In this document: one piece after another, positions 33,747 to 44,485 of the stretch
Numbering within the stretch: position 1 is the first letter of the stretch
Layout of the letters: every line of letters begins with the position of its first letter
NCBI GenBank assembly: GCA_946965045.2
Contig: OX337237.1
Location: forward strand, 496,001 to 560,000
Source of the DNA: Epithemia pelagica
Lineage: Eukaryota > Bacillariophyta > Bacillariophyceae > Surirellales > Surirellaceae
Reading direction: 5' to 3'
Length of the DNA stretch: 64,000 bases
Translations under genes and position numbers: made by a program
Notes under the pieces: generated by a model
The model's input: the letters and a program-made list of their open reading frames with translations, nothing else
Told to the model about the DNA's origin: nothing
The model's database searches: none

Positions 33747-34974
33747 ATGGCCGCGAACTTCGCTCTATCTCCAGCCCACGCCAACGCCAATCAAGTGATC
33801 AACTTCACGACGGCAGGAGGCGCCAAGTTTTACAAGCAAGCGACACGTGGATTGTACGATGGTGGTGACCTCTACGACCTCAACGCAGAAGGATTGAAGA
33901 CGTTCCTAGATACCTTGCAGGATCGGATCGTGGAACAGAACTGGACGTCTATCTTTTCGATTCCAGAAGCAATCGCCGCTCCAGCAGCAAACCTTCGTAA
34001 CTTGACGTCCGAATACGGTCGCGTCTCTCTTCAACAAGTCCGAGCCTTCGTCGACCACTACAATGGGCAGAATCGTCAGACGCAGAACTCATACATGGCC
34101 TACACATGTATCATGGCTTCACTTACCGAAGACGCAAAGGCACAAGTGAATATTCGACGCGAAGATTTTACGATCAATGGCCGCGGAGCTGGACCTCTCC
34201 TTCTCAAGGTTCTCGTCTCGCTTGCTCATGTGGACACGGAAGCCACGGTTATGGTACTCCGTCAACGCCTGGCCGACTTGCACGTGTACATTATGGACAT
34301 TAACGCGGACATCGCCAAGTTCAATTTCTATGTGGACGAAACCCTTCGAGCCCTCAACGCGCGCGGCGAGCAAACTCTGGACCTCCTTCCCAACCTTTTC
34401 AAGGCGTATGAAGTTTATCCGTCGCAAGAAGAACGCATATGAAGAAGGTGACAATCCGGGATTGACCCCGCGCCAACTTATGACATTGGCACGCACCAAG
34501 TATCAGACCTTGATCGAGCAAAAGAAATGGCAGGCGCTCTCGGCACGTGACCAGAAACTGATCGCTCTCGAAGCATCCGTGAACAAACTCAAGGACTCGA
34601 AACGTAAGGCAGTGCAGACGGACCAAAAGAAACAGTCAGCAAAAGTGAAGACGGACAAGACTACGGACACTGACAAGGGATGGCTTACGATTGGTCCCAA
34701 GAGCGGGCAACCGGAGGTTAAAGAAGTTAACGGCAAGACTTGGTATTGGTGCAAATGGCACCAGAAGTGGTCAACTAACAAGAATCACACGTCTGCGACA
34801 TGCAACGGACGTGGTCTTACCGGAGACAAGAAACACGCTTATGACGAAGCTCACGGGACTGGTGACGGTGGAAGTCAAGCTGATTCATCTACCCCAGGAC
34901 TCCGCCTAGCAAGTGCCTTAGCTAACCTGTCTCCAGACGACGAAGAAGATGATGATGACAGCAACGACGAGTGA
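33747..34974 (+). CDS. Copia element 2 gag (with +1 frame change)
   Basis: ATG 33747 opens a 231-codon frame (stop 34440-34442). Clear continuation, KFIRRKKNAYEEGDNPG, is one frame over from about 34411 to the TGA at 34972. The shift is either a small indel or a programmed event; no clear slippery heptamer is visible. Near the end is WCKWHQKW...HTSATC, a C-x2-H...H-x4-C zinc motif in place of the classical CCHC knuckle, then an acidic tail (DDEEDDDDSNDE). It would form the particle and bind element RNA. Confidence 0.75.
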
Positions 34975-35023
34975 CAACCAAACCCGGGGTGGTTCCCCGG
35001 GCTGCTTCAAGACATCAAGCAGC
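34972..35023 (+). promoter_or_regulatory. Candidate UGA readthrough signal with two stem-loops
   Basis: The gag stop TGA (34972-34974) is followed after exactly 8 nt by a 7-bp stem CCCGGGG/CCCCGGG (34983-34989 and 34995-35001, 5-nt loop). Next is a second stem CTGCTT/AAGCAG (35002-35007 and 35017-35022, 9-nt loop). The frame after TGA stays open through the protease to 35976. The layout resembles stop-codon readthrough signals of retroelements. Confidence 0.5.
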
Positions 35024-35976
35024 TCATATACACAGTATTAGTGACGATCGTGTTATCAGGTTATACTATACTGTGTTTCGAGCTATGGTCCCCTAGACGA
35101 ACTACCATCGACTACTGGCTAAAGACCGCAAGCAACGCATGCGACCAGATGGCGACTACTATGGCGACCGCAATCAAGACGAAGAAGAAAAGACGACTCG
35201 ACCATGATAAACTACGACGACGGAGGAAGATGACCGGACTCCTAAGAGCATTATGCATGGTGACGATTCTTACTTCAACAACTGGATTAGTATCCAACAG
35301 AGCGGCCCATGACGTCGGATTCGATACCGACAGCCGCAAAGTACTCATCGACAACTGTGCCACTGCGTCCATCACCAACGACATCAACGATTGTTGCACG
35401 AAACCAGTCAAGATTAAGCGACGAGTGAAAGGAGTGGCCGGGACGTTCCACCCAGACATTTACGAGACGACGATACGATGGGATATCGAGGACGACGATG
35501 GGAAAATACATACAATCACGCTCCCCCGATCATTCTACATCCCATCAACGCCGACGCGACTCTTGTCTCCACAACACTGGGCTCAAACCGCAAAAGACAA
35601 CAAACCTGTACCGAGAGGGACTCGATGCACAACATATGGTAACAGTATCGAACTCGTGTGGGGACAAGGACACTTCAAACGAACAGTGCCGCTCAACAAG
35701 AAGGGATCAAACGTTGGAGAATTCACAACGGCCCCAGGCTTTACACGATACGAGACGTTCTGCAAGAAAGCGGGCACAACGATCGAACAAGAAGATAACA
35801 AACCACTGTTAGCTCACAACGCGAATCTTATCAAAGACGACGACGAGTCCATCATTGAACGATCTCCAGCAACGGTCGGAGAAGACGAATCGACAGACGA
35901 CGAGAGTATTTTCCAAAACGACAATCTCGACGACGAGGAAATGAGAAGTACTTTCCGAGTAGAGACGTACCGATGA
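34975..35976 (+). CDS. Copia element 2 protease region
   Basis: In frame with the second part of gag, separated only by the TGA; there is no ATG at its start. VLIDNCATASITNDIND matches the copia aspartic protease site, with D-N-C-A-T in place of D-S-G-A. The region ends in acidic sequence (DDESIFQNDNLDDEE) at a TGA that overlaps the ATG of the next frame (ATGA, 35973-35976). Confidence 0.75.
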   Translation, partial: QPNPGWFPGLLQDIKQLIYTVLVTIVLSGYTILCFELWSPRRTTIDYWLKTASNACDQMATTMATAIKTKKKRRLDHDKLRRRRKMTGLLRALCMVTILTSTTGLVSNRAAHDVGFDTDSRKVLIDNCATASITNDINDCCTKPVKIKRRVKGVAGTFHPDIYETTIRWDIEDDDGKIHTITLPRSFYIPSTPTRLLSPQHWAQTAKDNKPVPRGTRCTTYGNSIELVWGQGHFKRTVPLNKKGSNVGEFTTAPGFTRYETFCKKAGTTIEQEDNKPLLAHNANLIKDDDESIIERSPATVGEDESTDDESIFQNDNLDDEEMRSTFRVETYR

Positions 35977-36408
35977 CTACAGAATTTCTCATCGGTCCGA
36001 ATGAAACGGTACACGTGATCCCCAACGAAGAAGAACGACTACCCGAGAGTCCAACGCTAGAGTTACTCAGGACTCACCACCGTATGGGACACCTCTCTAT
36101 GGCTAAGATCCAATCAATGGCACGCCAGGGTATACTCCCAAAACGACTGGCTAACTGCAAAATACCTGTTTGTACAGCATGCATGTACGGAAAGGCGACC
36201 AGACGCCCATGGAGAATCAAGGGTCATCGAGGTACATTGGACGTCATGACGTCACCAGGACAATGCGTATCCGTGGATCAAATGATATCCAAGACTCCAG
36301 GGTATATAGCCCACTTACGAGGGACTCCAACACGGGACCGATATAAGGTGGCTACTATCTTTGTGGATCACTATTCAGGTATAGGTTACGTTCACTTGCA
36401 GAGAACTA
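35973..36408 (+). CDS. Copia element 2 integrase N-terminus, interrupted by mariner
   Basis: H-x3-H...C-x2-C zinc motif (THHRMGHLS...CTACMYGK), then the first catalytic Asp (CVSVDQMI) and KVATIFVDHYSGIGYVHLQ. The frame runs into the mariner at 36409 and stops at 36419. It resumes in the same frame at 38392 because the insertion plus TA duplication is 1983 nt. Confidence 0.8.
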
Positions 36409-36440
36409 CTCCCTCCTGAAAGAAAATAGTGCACGATTTT
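36409..36440 (+). repeat. Left terminal inverted repeat of the mariner
   Basis: 32 bp, inverse match to 38358-38389. Confidence 0.9.
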
Positions 36441-36540
36441 AGAAAAAAAACGATATCTCAACGAGCGAACGTCCTTTTTTCCTAAAATTTTTTTCCCTAG
36501 AAAGCTCTACTCATTAGCTCTATATTGGTGTATAACTTAT

Positions 36541-37992
36541 ATGTTCGATTCTTGCAAGGGGATGAGATATGACCGTTCAAAAGGCGCCATTTCGAGCTTT
36601 GCTTTTCAGTGCCCACCGGTTGAGACTTCTATGGCGCCTATGAACACGTCCTCTTCAGGGCGGCCCCCCAGGGCATCAAAGTTTAAGGCTCTGCGTGAAA
36701 CAGACAAGATTCGTATTGTTTCGATGCTCAATTCCATGGTCAATCAAGGCACCTTTGGCCATGGTTCCATTGCTTTTGTTGCTCGAGAGATGGGTCTTGG
36801 CAGGTCGACCATAAGTAGGGTTTGGAGTGGCGCGCGCGTCACACGTGCCACAGGCATAATTCACTCGCCTGAATTTTCGAGGAAGTTGAGCGCGCGTGGT
36901 CGAAGGCCTAAGTTTTCACCTTCCACGATTAGATCGAGAGTAAAAGCCCTTCCGTTGATGGCACGGACCACAAGGCAAAATCTCTCCCTCGCGTTGAAGG
37001 TTTCTCACACCACGGTGAACTCGTGGGTGAAAAAAGGCATCCTTCGAAGCCACAGAAACATGTTGAAGCCTACGTTGACTGAACAAAACAAGTTGTCTCG
37101 CCTTCTCATGGCAACCTCCTTTATCAAAGAGAAAGAAGGCAAGGAAGGTGAGTATGAGTATGAGTATGAGGATATGTATGATCTGGTTCATGTGGACGAG
37201 AAGTGGTTCTATCTCTCCCAGGATGGGCAAAGATTTGTGTTGACAGACGATGAAAAAAACCCACATCGCACTGTCAAGCACAAGAGTCATGTCACCAAGG
37301 TGATGTTTCTCTGTGCCATTGCAAGGCCTCGCTTCATCCCCTATCTAAACAAGTGGTGGGATGGCAAGATTGGTATCTGGCCCATTGGTGAGTGGGTTCC
37401 TGCAAAAAGAGATTCTGCAAATCGTCGCAAGGGAACTCCTGTGTGGAAAAACACAAGCATTACAAGAGATGTCTACAGAGCTCTACTGGTTGAAAAGGTG
37501 TTGCCAGGCATTATAGAGAAATGGCCAGTCGAGGACAGGAAGGAAAGGGTGGTAAGGATCCAACAGGATGGTGCAAAATCTCACATCTCTGACGATGACC
37601 CTGAGTTTCTTGAGTTCCTAAAAGATCTGAAGAATGATGGTCAGTTGGATGCCAGTCTGTACACTCAGTCTCCCAATAGTCCAGATACCAATATCTGTGA
37701 CTTGGGGTTCTTCAGGGCCATTCAGAGTGCAAGTTTGATTGTTGGATCGTGCGAAAAGGCTTTGATTGACTCTGTGACAAAGGCTTTTGCTGAGTATCCT
37801 AGAGAAAAACTGAACAGGACCTGGTTGACACTGCAATCCTGTTTCAACAGGATTATTGAAGAAGATGGTGGGAATGACTACCAGATCCCCCACCTGAACA
37901 AGGAGGGTCTGGAGCGCAAAGGTCAGCTCCCTACTGTCTTGGATGTCACAAAGGCATTCGACCCAAACAACAATTTGCATGTAATGGAATAG
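36541..37992 (+). CDS. Mariner-like transposase
   Basis: 483 residues from ATG 36541. The N-terminal helix-turn-helix region (about 55-150) includes FVAREMGLGRSTISRVWSG and LALKVSHTTVNSWVKKG. Catalytic motifs VHVDEKWFYL, VRIQQDGAKSH and SPNSPDTNICDLGFF give the D, D, D triad; 38 residues separate the second Asp from that of NSPD, close to the DD39D of plant-type mariners. An EYEYEYEDMY stretch (GAGTAT microsatellite near 37150) lies before the first Asp. No stops or shifts, so the element may be active. It cuts and rejoins DNA at TA sites. Confidence 0.92.
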   Translation: MFDSCKGMRYDRSKGAISSFAFQCPPVETSMAPMNTSSSGRPPRASKFKALRETDKIRIVSMLNSMVNQGTFGHGSIAFVAREMGLGRSTISRVWSGARVTRATGIIHSPEFSRKLSARGRRPKFSPSTIRSRVKALPLMARTTRQNLSLALKVSHTTVNSWVKKGILRSHRNMLKPTLTEQNKLSRLLMATSFIKEKEGKEGEYEYEYEDMYDLVHVDEKWFYLSQDGQRFVLTDDEKNPHRTVKHKSHVTKVMFLCAIARPRFIPYLNKWWDGKIGIWPIGEWVPAKRDSANRRKGTPVWKNTSITRDVYRALLVEKVLPGIIEKWPVEDRKERVVRIQQDGAKSHISDDDPEFLEFLKDLKNDGQLDASLYTQSPNSPDTNICDLGFFRAIQSASLIVGSCEKALIDSVTKAFAEYPREKLNRTWLTLQSCFNRIIEEDGGNDYQIPHLNKEGLERKGQLPTVLDVTKAFDPNNNLHVME

Positions 37993-38024
37993 GAACACTA
38001 ATGCCTAATCCTACTAAATGAATA

Positions 38025-38060
38025 CCTGGCCGACCTCCACTTGATTCAGGAGGCGGCCAG
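38025..38060 (+). other. Hairpin downstream of transposase
   Basis: CCTGGCCGACCTCC (38025-38038) can pair with GGAGGCGGCCAGG (38048-38060) with one bulged base, 33 nt after the transposase stop. It may act in 3' end formation or be a relic of another repeat. Confidence 0.4.
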
Positions 38061-38357
38061 GGGCTACGGCCAATGATTGTCATCATAGGACCCTTAATGG
38101 ATTATTTGTTGTTATGGTTGTGTTGCTCTTGTTGTGTTTTCTCGTGTGGTTGGAAGGAGACGAATGAGTTTTTCTCGCGTTAGGACACGCCGGGTTGTAG
38201 GAACTGAAGCCATGGATCAACCCTGGGGGCACGTGTCACTGGTTTATGTTCATCTACGAAATCAGGGTGGAGTTCGACTCCGAATGAGCCAGCCGTCCTC
38301 CTGTAGGTTTGTACCAGAGCCTACGAGAGTTTTTAACGCGACTAAAATAACCAAAAA

Positions 38358-38389
38358 AAAATCGTGCACTATTTTCTTTCAGGAGGGAG
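38358..38389 (-). repeat. Right terminal inverted repeat of the mariner
   Basis: 32 bp, inverse match to 36409-36440, followed by the TA duplication. Confidence 0.9.
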
Positions 38390-38391
38390 TA

Positions 38392-41012
38392 CATCGGCAA
38401 AAGACACTATAGAAGCTAAAGATCGATTCGAAGCATGGGCCGATACGCATGGAGTTGCAATTCGTCATTACCATGCCGATAACGGTATCTTCGCTGACAA
38501 CAAGTTCCGAGAAGCCGTCCAAGCGAAAGGCCAACGCCTTACCTTCAGCGGGGTCAACGCACACTTCCAGAGCGGTATGGCCGAACGCCGCATTCGGGAC
38601 CTACAAGAATCAGCACGAACCATGCTAATTCATGCACAGAGACGCTGGCCGTCCACCATAACGACGAACCTATGGCCCTACGCCATAAGATACGCCAACG
38701 ACATGTTCAACGAAGCACCTATGAAGAAACAGAAAGACAAAACTCCAATGGAGTTATTCACTGGTTCAACAGTTCGGTTCAATACAAGACTAGCCCATAC
38801 GTTCGGGTGTCCCGCTTACGTGCTTGACAACGATCTCCAGAGTGGAACACCTATCCCGAAATGGTCAGAACGCGCTCGGGTTGGCATTTTCTTGGGATAC
38901 TCTCCGCAACATTCTAGAACCATTGGGCTTATTCTATCACTATCATCCGGATTGACGTCACCTCAGTTCCATGTGCAGTACGACGACGCTTTCGAAACAC
39001 TAAGGGCGAGTTTTGGAGAAGCCCCGCCAGTATCACAATGGCAGTACAAAGTAGGATTTACGAAAAGAGCCCCACGAATGAGGGAGACAGCAAGTGTACC
39101 TCAACTCGGAAGCACAGCGACGTCACCAAGGAGAACAAGAATCGCAAACGACGTGCCGCATGACAACGACGTATCACATAATGAAGAACCGTCCTCGGAC
39201 ACTATGCATCCTACCTTAGATGAGGGAGAAACGCTACCCCAACATGAGGGAGCTAGGCGGTCGCAACGTACAACCCGTCGGACTCAGAGGTATCAGGACT
39301 ATTTGACATCGCTACAAGACGAAAACGACGCCATTGCAGAATTAGCTATCACTGCTAAACCAGCGATTACGGTCAAGACAGCCCAAGCAAACAGTAACCC
39401 AGATGTAATGTACTGGCATGAAGCTATGAAACAGAAGGATCGAGAAGAGTTCATCAAAGCCGCTCAGAAAGAAGTACAAGATCATAGCGACAATGGCCTA
39501 TGGGAAGTTGTCAAAAGGAAGGATATTCCGAAAGGAGCATTGATTTCACGCGGAGTATGGAGCTGTGTTCGAAAACGAAGACTCAAAACAAGAGAAGTCT
39601 ATAAATGGAAATCAAGGCTCGCTTACGACGGGTCTATGCAAGAAAAGGGAGTCAACTACTGGGAAACATATGCCCCAGTTATTCAATGGCCGGTCGTCCG
39701 TTTTGTCTTAACTATGGCACTTACTCAAGGATGGCATATCAAGCAAGTTGATTACGTCTTGGCGTATACGCAAGCAGTGGCGGAGACCGACATGTACATG
39801 GAGGCGCCAAGGAGCTTTACATTCGACACCAAAGGCAATCAACGAGCCGAGGATTACGTGCTCAAAATCAAACAAAATTATTACGGCCAGAAACAAGGAG
39901 CCTGAGTATGGAACCAGCACTTGGTCAAGCGGCTGAAAGACGTGGGTTTCCAACAGAGTGCATATGATGAATGCCTCTTTTACCACGGAAAGTGCGTGTA
40001 CATTTTGTACACTGATGACTCTCTCTTGATGGGCCCAGACCAAGACGAGCTAAACAGGTTGATTGTCACAATGGAAGAAAGTGGATTGAAGATGACGTAC
40101 GAGGACGGAGTAAATGATTTTCTCGGAGTCAACGTTGAAAAGAAAGACGATGGAACCATCCATTTGACCCAACCACATTTGATCGACTCGATCCTCCACG
40201 ACCTTCACTTGGCCGACGAAACAACCAAGACAAAAGACACACCGGCACCCACAACGGTACGACTAAGACAAGATCAGGACGGGAAGCCTTTTGACGGACA
40301 CTTCCATTATCGAGCCGCAATAGGGAAACTGAATTTTCTGGAAAAGAGCACTCGGCCAGATATCAGCTTCGCCGTTCACCAATGTGCAAGATTTTGTGAG
40401 AATCCACGAGCGATTCATGGCAAAGCAGTAAAACACATTGCACGTTACCTTGCTGCCACAAAGAAGAAGGGGATCATCCTCAACCCAGACGAGACACAGT
40501 CGTTCCAAGTCTTCGCAGACGCCGACTTCGCAGGCAATTTCAATAAGCTGGACCAGCCGAATCGGGACATGGCACGATCGAGAACAGGGTTTGCAGTCAT
40601 CTATGCTGGTTGTCCCATCCTGTGGCAATCCAAATTGCAGTCAGAGATCGCATTATCAACAACGGAAGCCGAGATTATAAGCCTCTCGCATGCATTACGT
40701 ACCGTGATCCCATTGATGTCCATCACTCGAGAGATGAAGGAATTGGGTTTCCCAGTACTATCCACAACGCCACAAGTCCACTGCAAGGCATTCGAAGATA
40801 ACAGTGGCGCTGTGGAATTAGCAACAGTACACAAGTATCGCCCTCGAACACGATATCTCTGCACCAAGTTGTTCCACTTCAAATCTTTTGTGGAACGAAA
40901 GGAAATCGAGATCCTCCCATGCGCGACAGACGACCAGACGGCAGATATCTTCACAAAATCTCCTAGTACGACGCCCTTCGAGAAACACCGCAAGAAACTT
41001 CAAGGATGGTAG
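38392..41012 (+). pseudogene. Copia element 2 integrase C-terminal part, RT and RNase H (internal TGA)
   Basis: Resumes the integrase with HADNGIFADN (second Asp) and SGMAERRIRDLQ (Glu), then the RT. At 39903-39905 a TGA interrupts GQKQGA-VWNQHL, where an Arg codon (CGA) is expected; a C-to-T change explains it. The frame continues to 41012 with the RT active site YTDD (YVDD is usual), and the RNase H motifs FADADFAG, STTEAEIISL, EDNSGAV and QTADIFTKS. RT and RNase H would not be made as part of the polyprotein without readthrough. Confidence 0.88.
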
Positions 41013-41039
41013 CATCATCTTTCCCCGTCCGTGAGGGAG

Positions 41040-41512
41040 TGTTCAAAAGATCTACGTAATCGTCCGGGAATGGACCCGGGACTCCCATTCGGAAGTAGGA
41101 GATCGGCCGAAGAAAAGATGAGCATCATTCATCTTGAGAATTTGTCCCTCAAAGGACAAGAACGACGGGCATCCAAACAAGATGCTCACGAACGATACAA
41201 CAAAGACAACGCGTCATCGTCATGAGCGTTTAGAAGTGACAAACCGGCCCAATTCAACTGATACAGGCCAAAAGAATAACTGGCATTGCCTAAAAGGAAC
41301 AACGGCCAAGAACGGGCAGGAGAAACCCATTTAGGAAAACAAGATCGATGGACGATTGAACTATCGCCCAACCATCGACTCAACGCATCAAAAGGAAAGA
41401 CCTCAACGCCTTAGGCTGCAACACGCTAGATTAACCAAATAAACTCACAACTTAACTTCGTTTACACGGGTTGAGCTCTTTCTCTTTTAGCTACGGTAGG
41501 GAGAAAACAACA
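41040..41512 (+). repeat. Right LTR of copia element 2
   Basis: 473 bp, one base different from the left LTR by eye, ending at the GTTTCC duplication. Confidence 0.92.
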
Positions 41513-41931
41513 GTTTCCATGAACAAGGCATGGGCGGGAGTGGCCTGACACTCCATGTACTTTTCAAGCCAGGCCGAGGGTCCAATGGCCACGGCCGCAT
41601 TGTCATTGCCATTGTTGCTGCGTCGGGTCAAGGCTTTCCCTGGAGTGGTACTCTTGGTATCGTGGAGATCAAACGCGGTGCCCTGTCTCGCTCGACCCGC
41701 GGCCAAGTCCAAGCTCGTTTGGGCATCTTGTCGACTGCAGTGCGGTTGATGCGGACTCTGAATGACGCGGTGCAACAGGACACGCGTCAAATGACGGAGG
41801 GAATACTTGAACGAATCATCATATCCAGTGGCCTCAATCAAGGTAAAGCGTGTCAAGGCGGCCCGATCTTGGGTCGTTTCCACCATTTCGCAATCCAAGG
41901 CAAAAAGTTTGGGCGCTTGTTGTGGTTGTTG
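41513..41931 (-). pseudogene. REXO-type exonuclease relic, copy 4, Exo I/Exo III part
   Basis: Minus-strand FALDCEMVE and HCSRQDA remain; separated from its C-terminal part by copia element 2. Confidence 0.55.
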
Positions 41932-43664
41932 TTGCTCTTGTTATGATTTTTAGTGTGGTTGTGGTTGTTGCAGGCCAAGAGGGTGGTCAAGAGGGTGGTC
42001 AAGTCTTGCACGAGCAATTGGTTGAGGGCTCGGGTCGCTGTATGGACTTCCAGGACCACGACACATTCGACACTGACGGGATTGTGCAAACACAGCCAGG
42101 CCGGGGAAGACCCTTGTATCGAACGACAGATGACGACGAAGCTTAATGGTACGATCGTTTCGTTCCGGGTGCCAATTTGGTGGTATCATTGATCTCGGGT
42201 GGTGTTACTGTTATGGTGGTGGATGTTGGCATGGCGAGGCTGAACAAAATATCTCCATGATGCGATCCTTCGAGCAGACGTCCTTCGGGACAACCACGTC
42301 TCCAATAAAAGGTGGCAGCCACCGTGTCGTCACTATGGTCGTCGTCGTCGTCTGCTGTAGTGGTAGTTGCATCGCCAGGGTCATCTGGTTGCTCTTGTGG
42401 TGGACCACACGGGCGTGAACGACGACGATGCCTCACCAAGGTGCGCCATTCATACAACTCGTGGACCGACACGAGGCCACTGACACTGGCATGTATGGCG
42501 ACGGTGCTCCATCGTTTGCGCAACTTTTTGTATCGACCCTTGTCCTATTTCGTCTACCCATTTTGGTCTATGGTCGTTGTTGGGTTGTGGTGGTTTGGTT
42601 CTTGGTTCCTGGGTGCTGCGGCAGCTTCTATTCCCCCAGCAAGACGTGCGTGTATATGTATTTGTATGTATGTATGAAGGTTGTTGTGGTTGTGGAACAC
42701 AACGTTCTCGGCGGACATTCCAGTCGATGTGGTGGGCGATGCAACATGTTTCTCTTGTCGTGCTCTCGGTTGTTCTCTTCTTGTTCAATCTCTTTGTTGA
42801 TCGGTTCTCTTGTTTGATCTCTTTTGCTACGCAGAATCCAGGTGCTACATGACAATAGGACTACAAAAGTTTCAAGTTTTATGTCATGTTCTGCTCTGTT
42901 GTTTTCTTGTTGCGTGCTTGTTGCCCCGCCCCGTACAGACCAAACGGACTCCTTGCAAATTCTATTTTTCAATTTTCATGGCTGCATCCCATTCCTCCAC
43001 CAGTCTCAACAGACTGCTGGTGCATGCGGAGAGTCTCCCACTCTTGCTGTGAGCCTTTCAAGGACCATTGAACGGAATACCGATGTTCGGACAATCATGG
43101 TTGAAGCCCTGTGTGGTTTCTCGGGAGACATTTTTGTTTCAATTGGCATTGCTGGACGACCTACAATGTGTTTAGCTTGAAAGCAGTGCCTTCACCGAAC
43201 ATCCATCTAGGTAGGGAAGTATGAAACAACTGTAACACATCTCTTTCACGGGTGGCTTGGATCTGTTCTTGGAAGCCAACCGCACATGTACGATGGCGAG
43301 CGACATTTGACTAACAGCAATCATTTATCGCAAGATTTATCAAACTCTCAGTGGCACCCAATCCTTGTTAATTCCCAACAAACCAACAAATTACGTTGAG
43401 CATGAAACGCTCTTTTTCCGTTAGCAGTTGAGCGTCTCTGTGGAGGCCGTTTCCAATCGGTGCGTAAGTTTCGTGCGAACATCTTGGTTGACAAGCTTGA
43501 CTCGTCCATCTGTGACCCTGAACTTACCATATAAGATGCCGTTGCCCAGATATTTGATTTGGCAATGCTCCAGGCAAAGGCGCACAGGGCGACCCTATTT
43601 ATCATTTGTCGTATGCCTCCCCCCAAGCTTTTCACAGCCAGCAATTTCCAGGGATTCAACTTCG

Positions 43665-44066
43665 CTACAGACCAATATTGTGGTCGGACAAATGCCTCCA
43701 GATTGTTAGCAGGAACAATGAAAATGAACCGATCTTTGTCAAAGACAACAGGTGTGGCTCGTCGTCGACTTGCAATGCTTGCATTTTTTGTCGCTCTTCT
43801 TCCCAAACCTTGGATTCTTCTTCTTCTTTTTGTGCCTTGCGTCCTTTTCCTGCTTCTTCTCGACGTTTTCGTACTTCGGCCGATTTGGTCATGTTGCGAC
43901 TGTGATCGTGACAGGTCCAGCGGAGGCTGCTTTCTTGTTTTTTCCTCTCCTCCTCCACACGGGCAGCGGCAGCCACTGTGGAAAAAGGATCGTGGTTGCT
44001 ACATGCTGTCGTTCGTTCCTTGTCGTCGTAGTCCTCGTCATCCTCTTCATCTTCGGCCTTCGGCAT
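43665..44066 (-). CDS. Acidic/lysine-rich minus-strand frame, copy 4
   Basis: 133 codons, undisrupted. Function unknown. Confidence 0.28.
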   Translation of the reverse strand: MPKAEDEEDDEDYDDKERTTACSNHDPFSTVAAAARVEEERKKQESSLRWTCHDHSRNMTKSAEVRKRREEAGKGRKAQKEEEESKVWEEERQKMQALQVDDEPHLLSLTKIGSFSLFLLTIWRHLSDHNIGL

Positions 44067-44485
44067 TTATCGGCCTTTCCGGAATCTCTACGAGGACCAA
44101 CTCCACGTTTGTTGAATCGTCCCTTGGCCATGGTGATGCTGTTGCGGGGATTGCTTTCGGTGGATAGAATGGAACGATATCTGATAGCGTTCATCTACCT
44201 GTCGTCGTGGTTGTCGTGACGATGTCGTCCGACAATGGGAGTAACTCGACTTTGTGGCTTTGAATGTCCTGATGACTGTCGTGAGAATGTCGTGATTGTC
44301 GAAAAATGTCGTATTCGCATCGTTAACTCGTACTCAATACTCAATACTAAACTCAGCCGTCCTTCTTGGCGGTTCGATTTTTGTTTCATTTGTGAAAAAC
44401 TCTTGAGACAACCACCGAGAGCGAGTCATTTCTTTGCCATCAATGGTCAACGTTGTATCTTTGGATCCAGAGAAACCGTTCTCCC

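Larger units (their letters stand above)
36409..38389 (+). mobile_element. Mariner-like (Stowaway-type termini) DNA transposon nested in copia element 2
   Basis: 1981 bp flanked by TA (36407-36408 and 38390-38391). Terminal inverted repeats match perfectly for 32 bp, starting CTCCCTCCTGAAAG, the CTCCCTCC terminus known from plant mariners and Stowaway MITEs. It carries one intact transposase gene in the same direction as the host element. Excision would restore the integrase frame across the TA. Confidence 0.95.
33224..41512 (+). mobile_element. Copia element 2, 8.3 kb, disrupted by a nested mariner
   Basis: 473-bp LTRs (TGTTCAAAAG...AACAACA) with one mismatch by eye (CTTTTACC versus CTTTTAGC), a target duplication GTTTCC (33218-33223 and 41513-41518), and a purine tract GTGAGGGAG before the right LTR. 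Coding order gag, protease, integrase, RT, RNase H. Defects: a frame change in gag, an ATGA overlap between protease and integrase, a 2-kb mariner in the integrase and a TGA in the RT. Young by LTR identity yet not able to encode a full polyprotein. Confidence 0.94.
41513..44485. repeat. Spacer repeat, copy 4, right part
   Basis: Continues the spacer from the GTTTCC duplication up to the start of copy E. It includes the upstream ORF and short CTCAATACTCAATACTAAACTC repeat near 44335. Confidence 0.85.
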
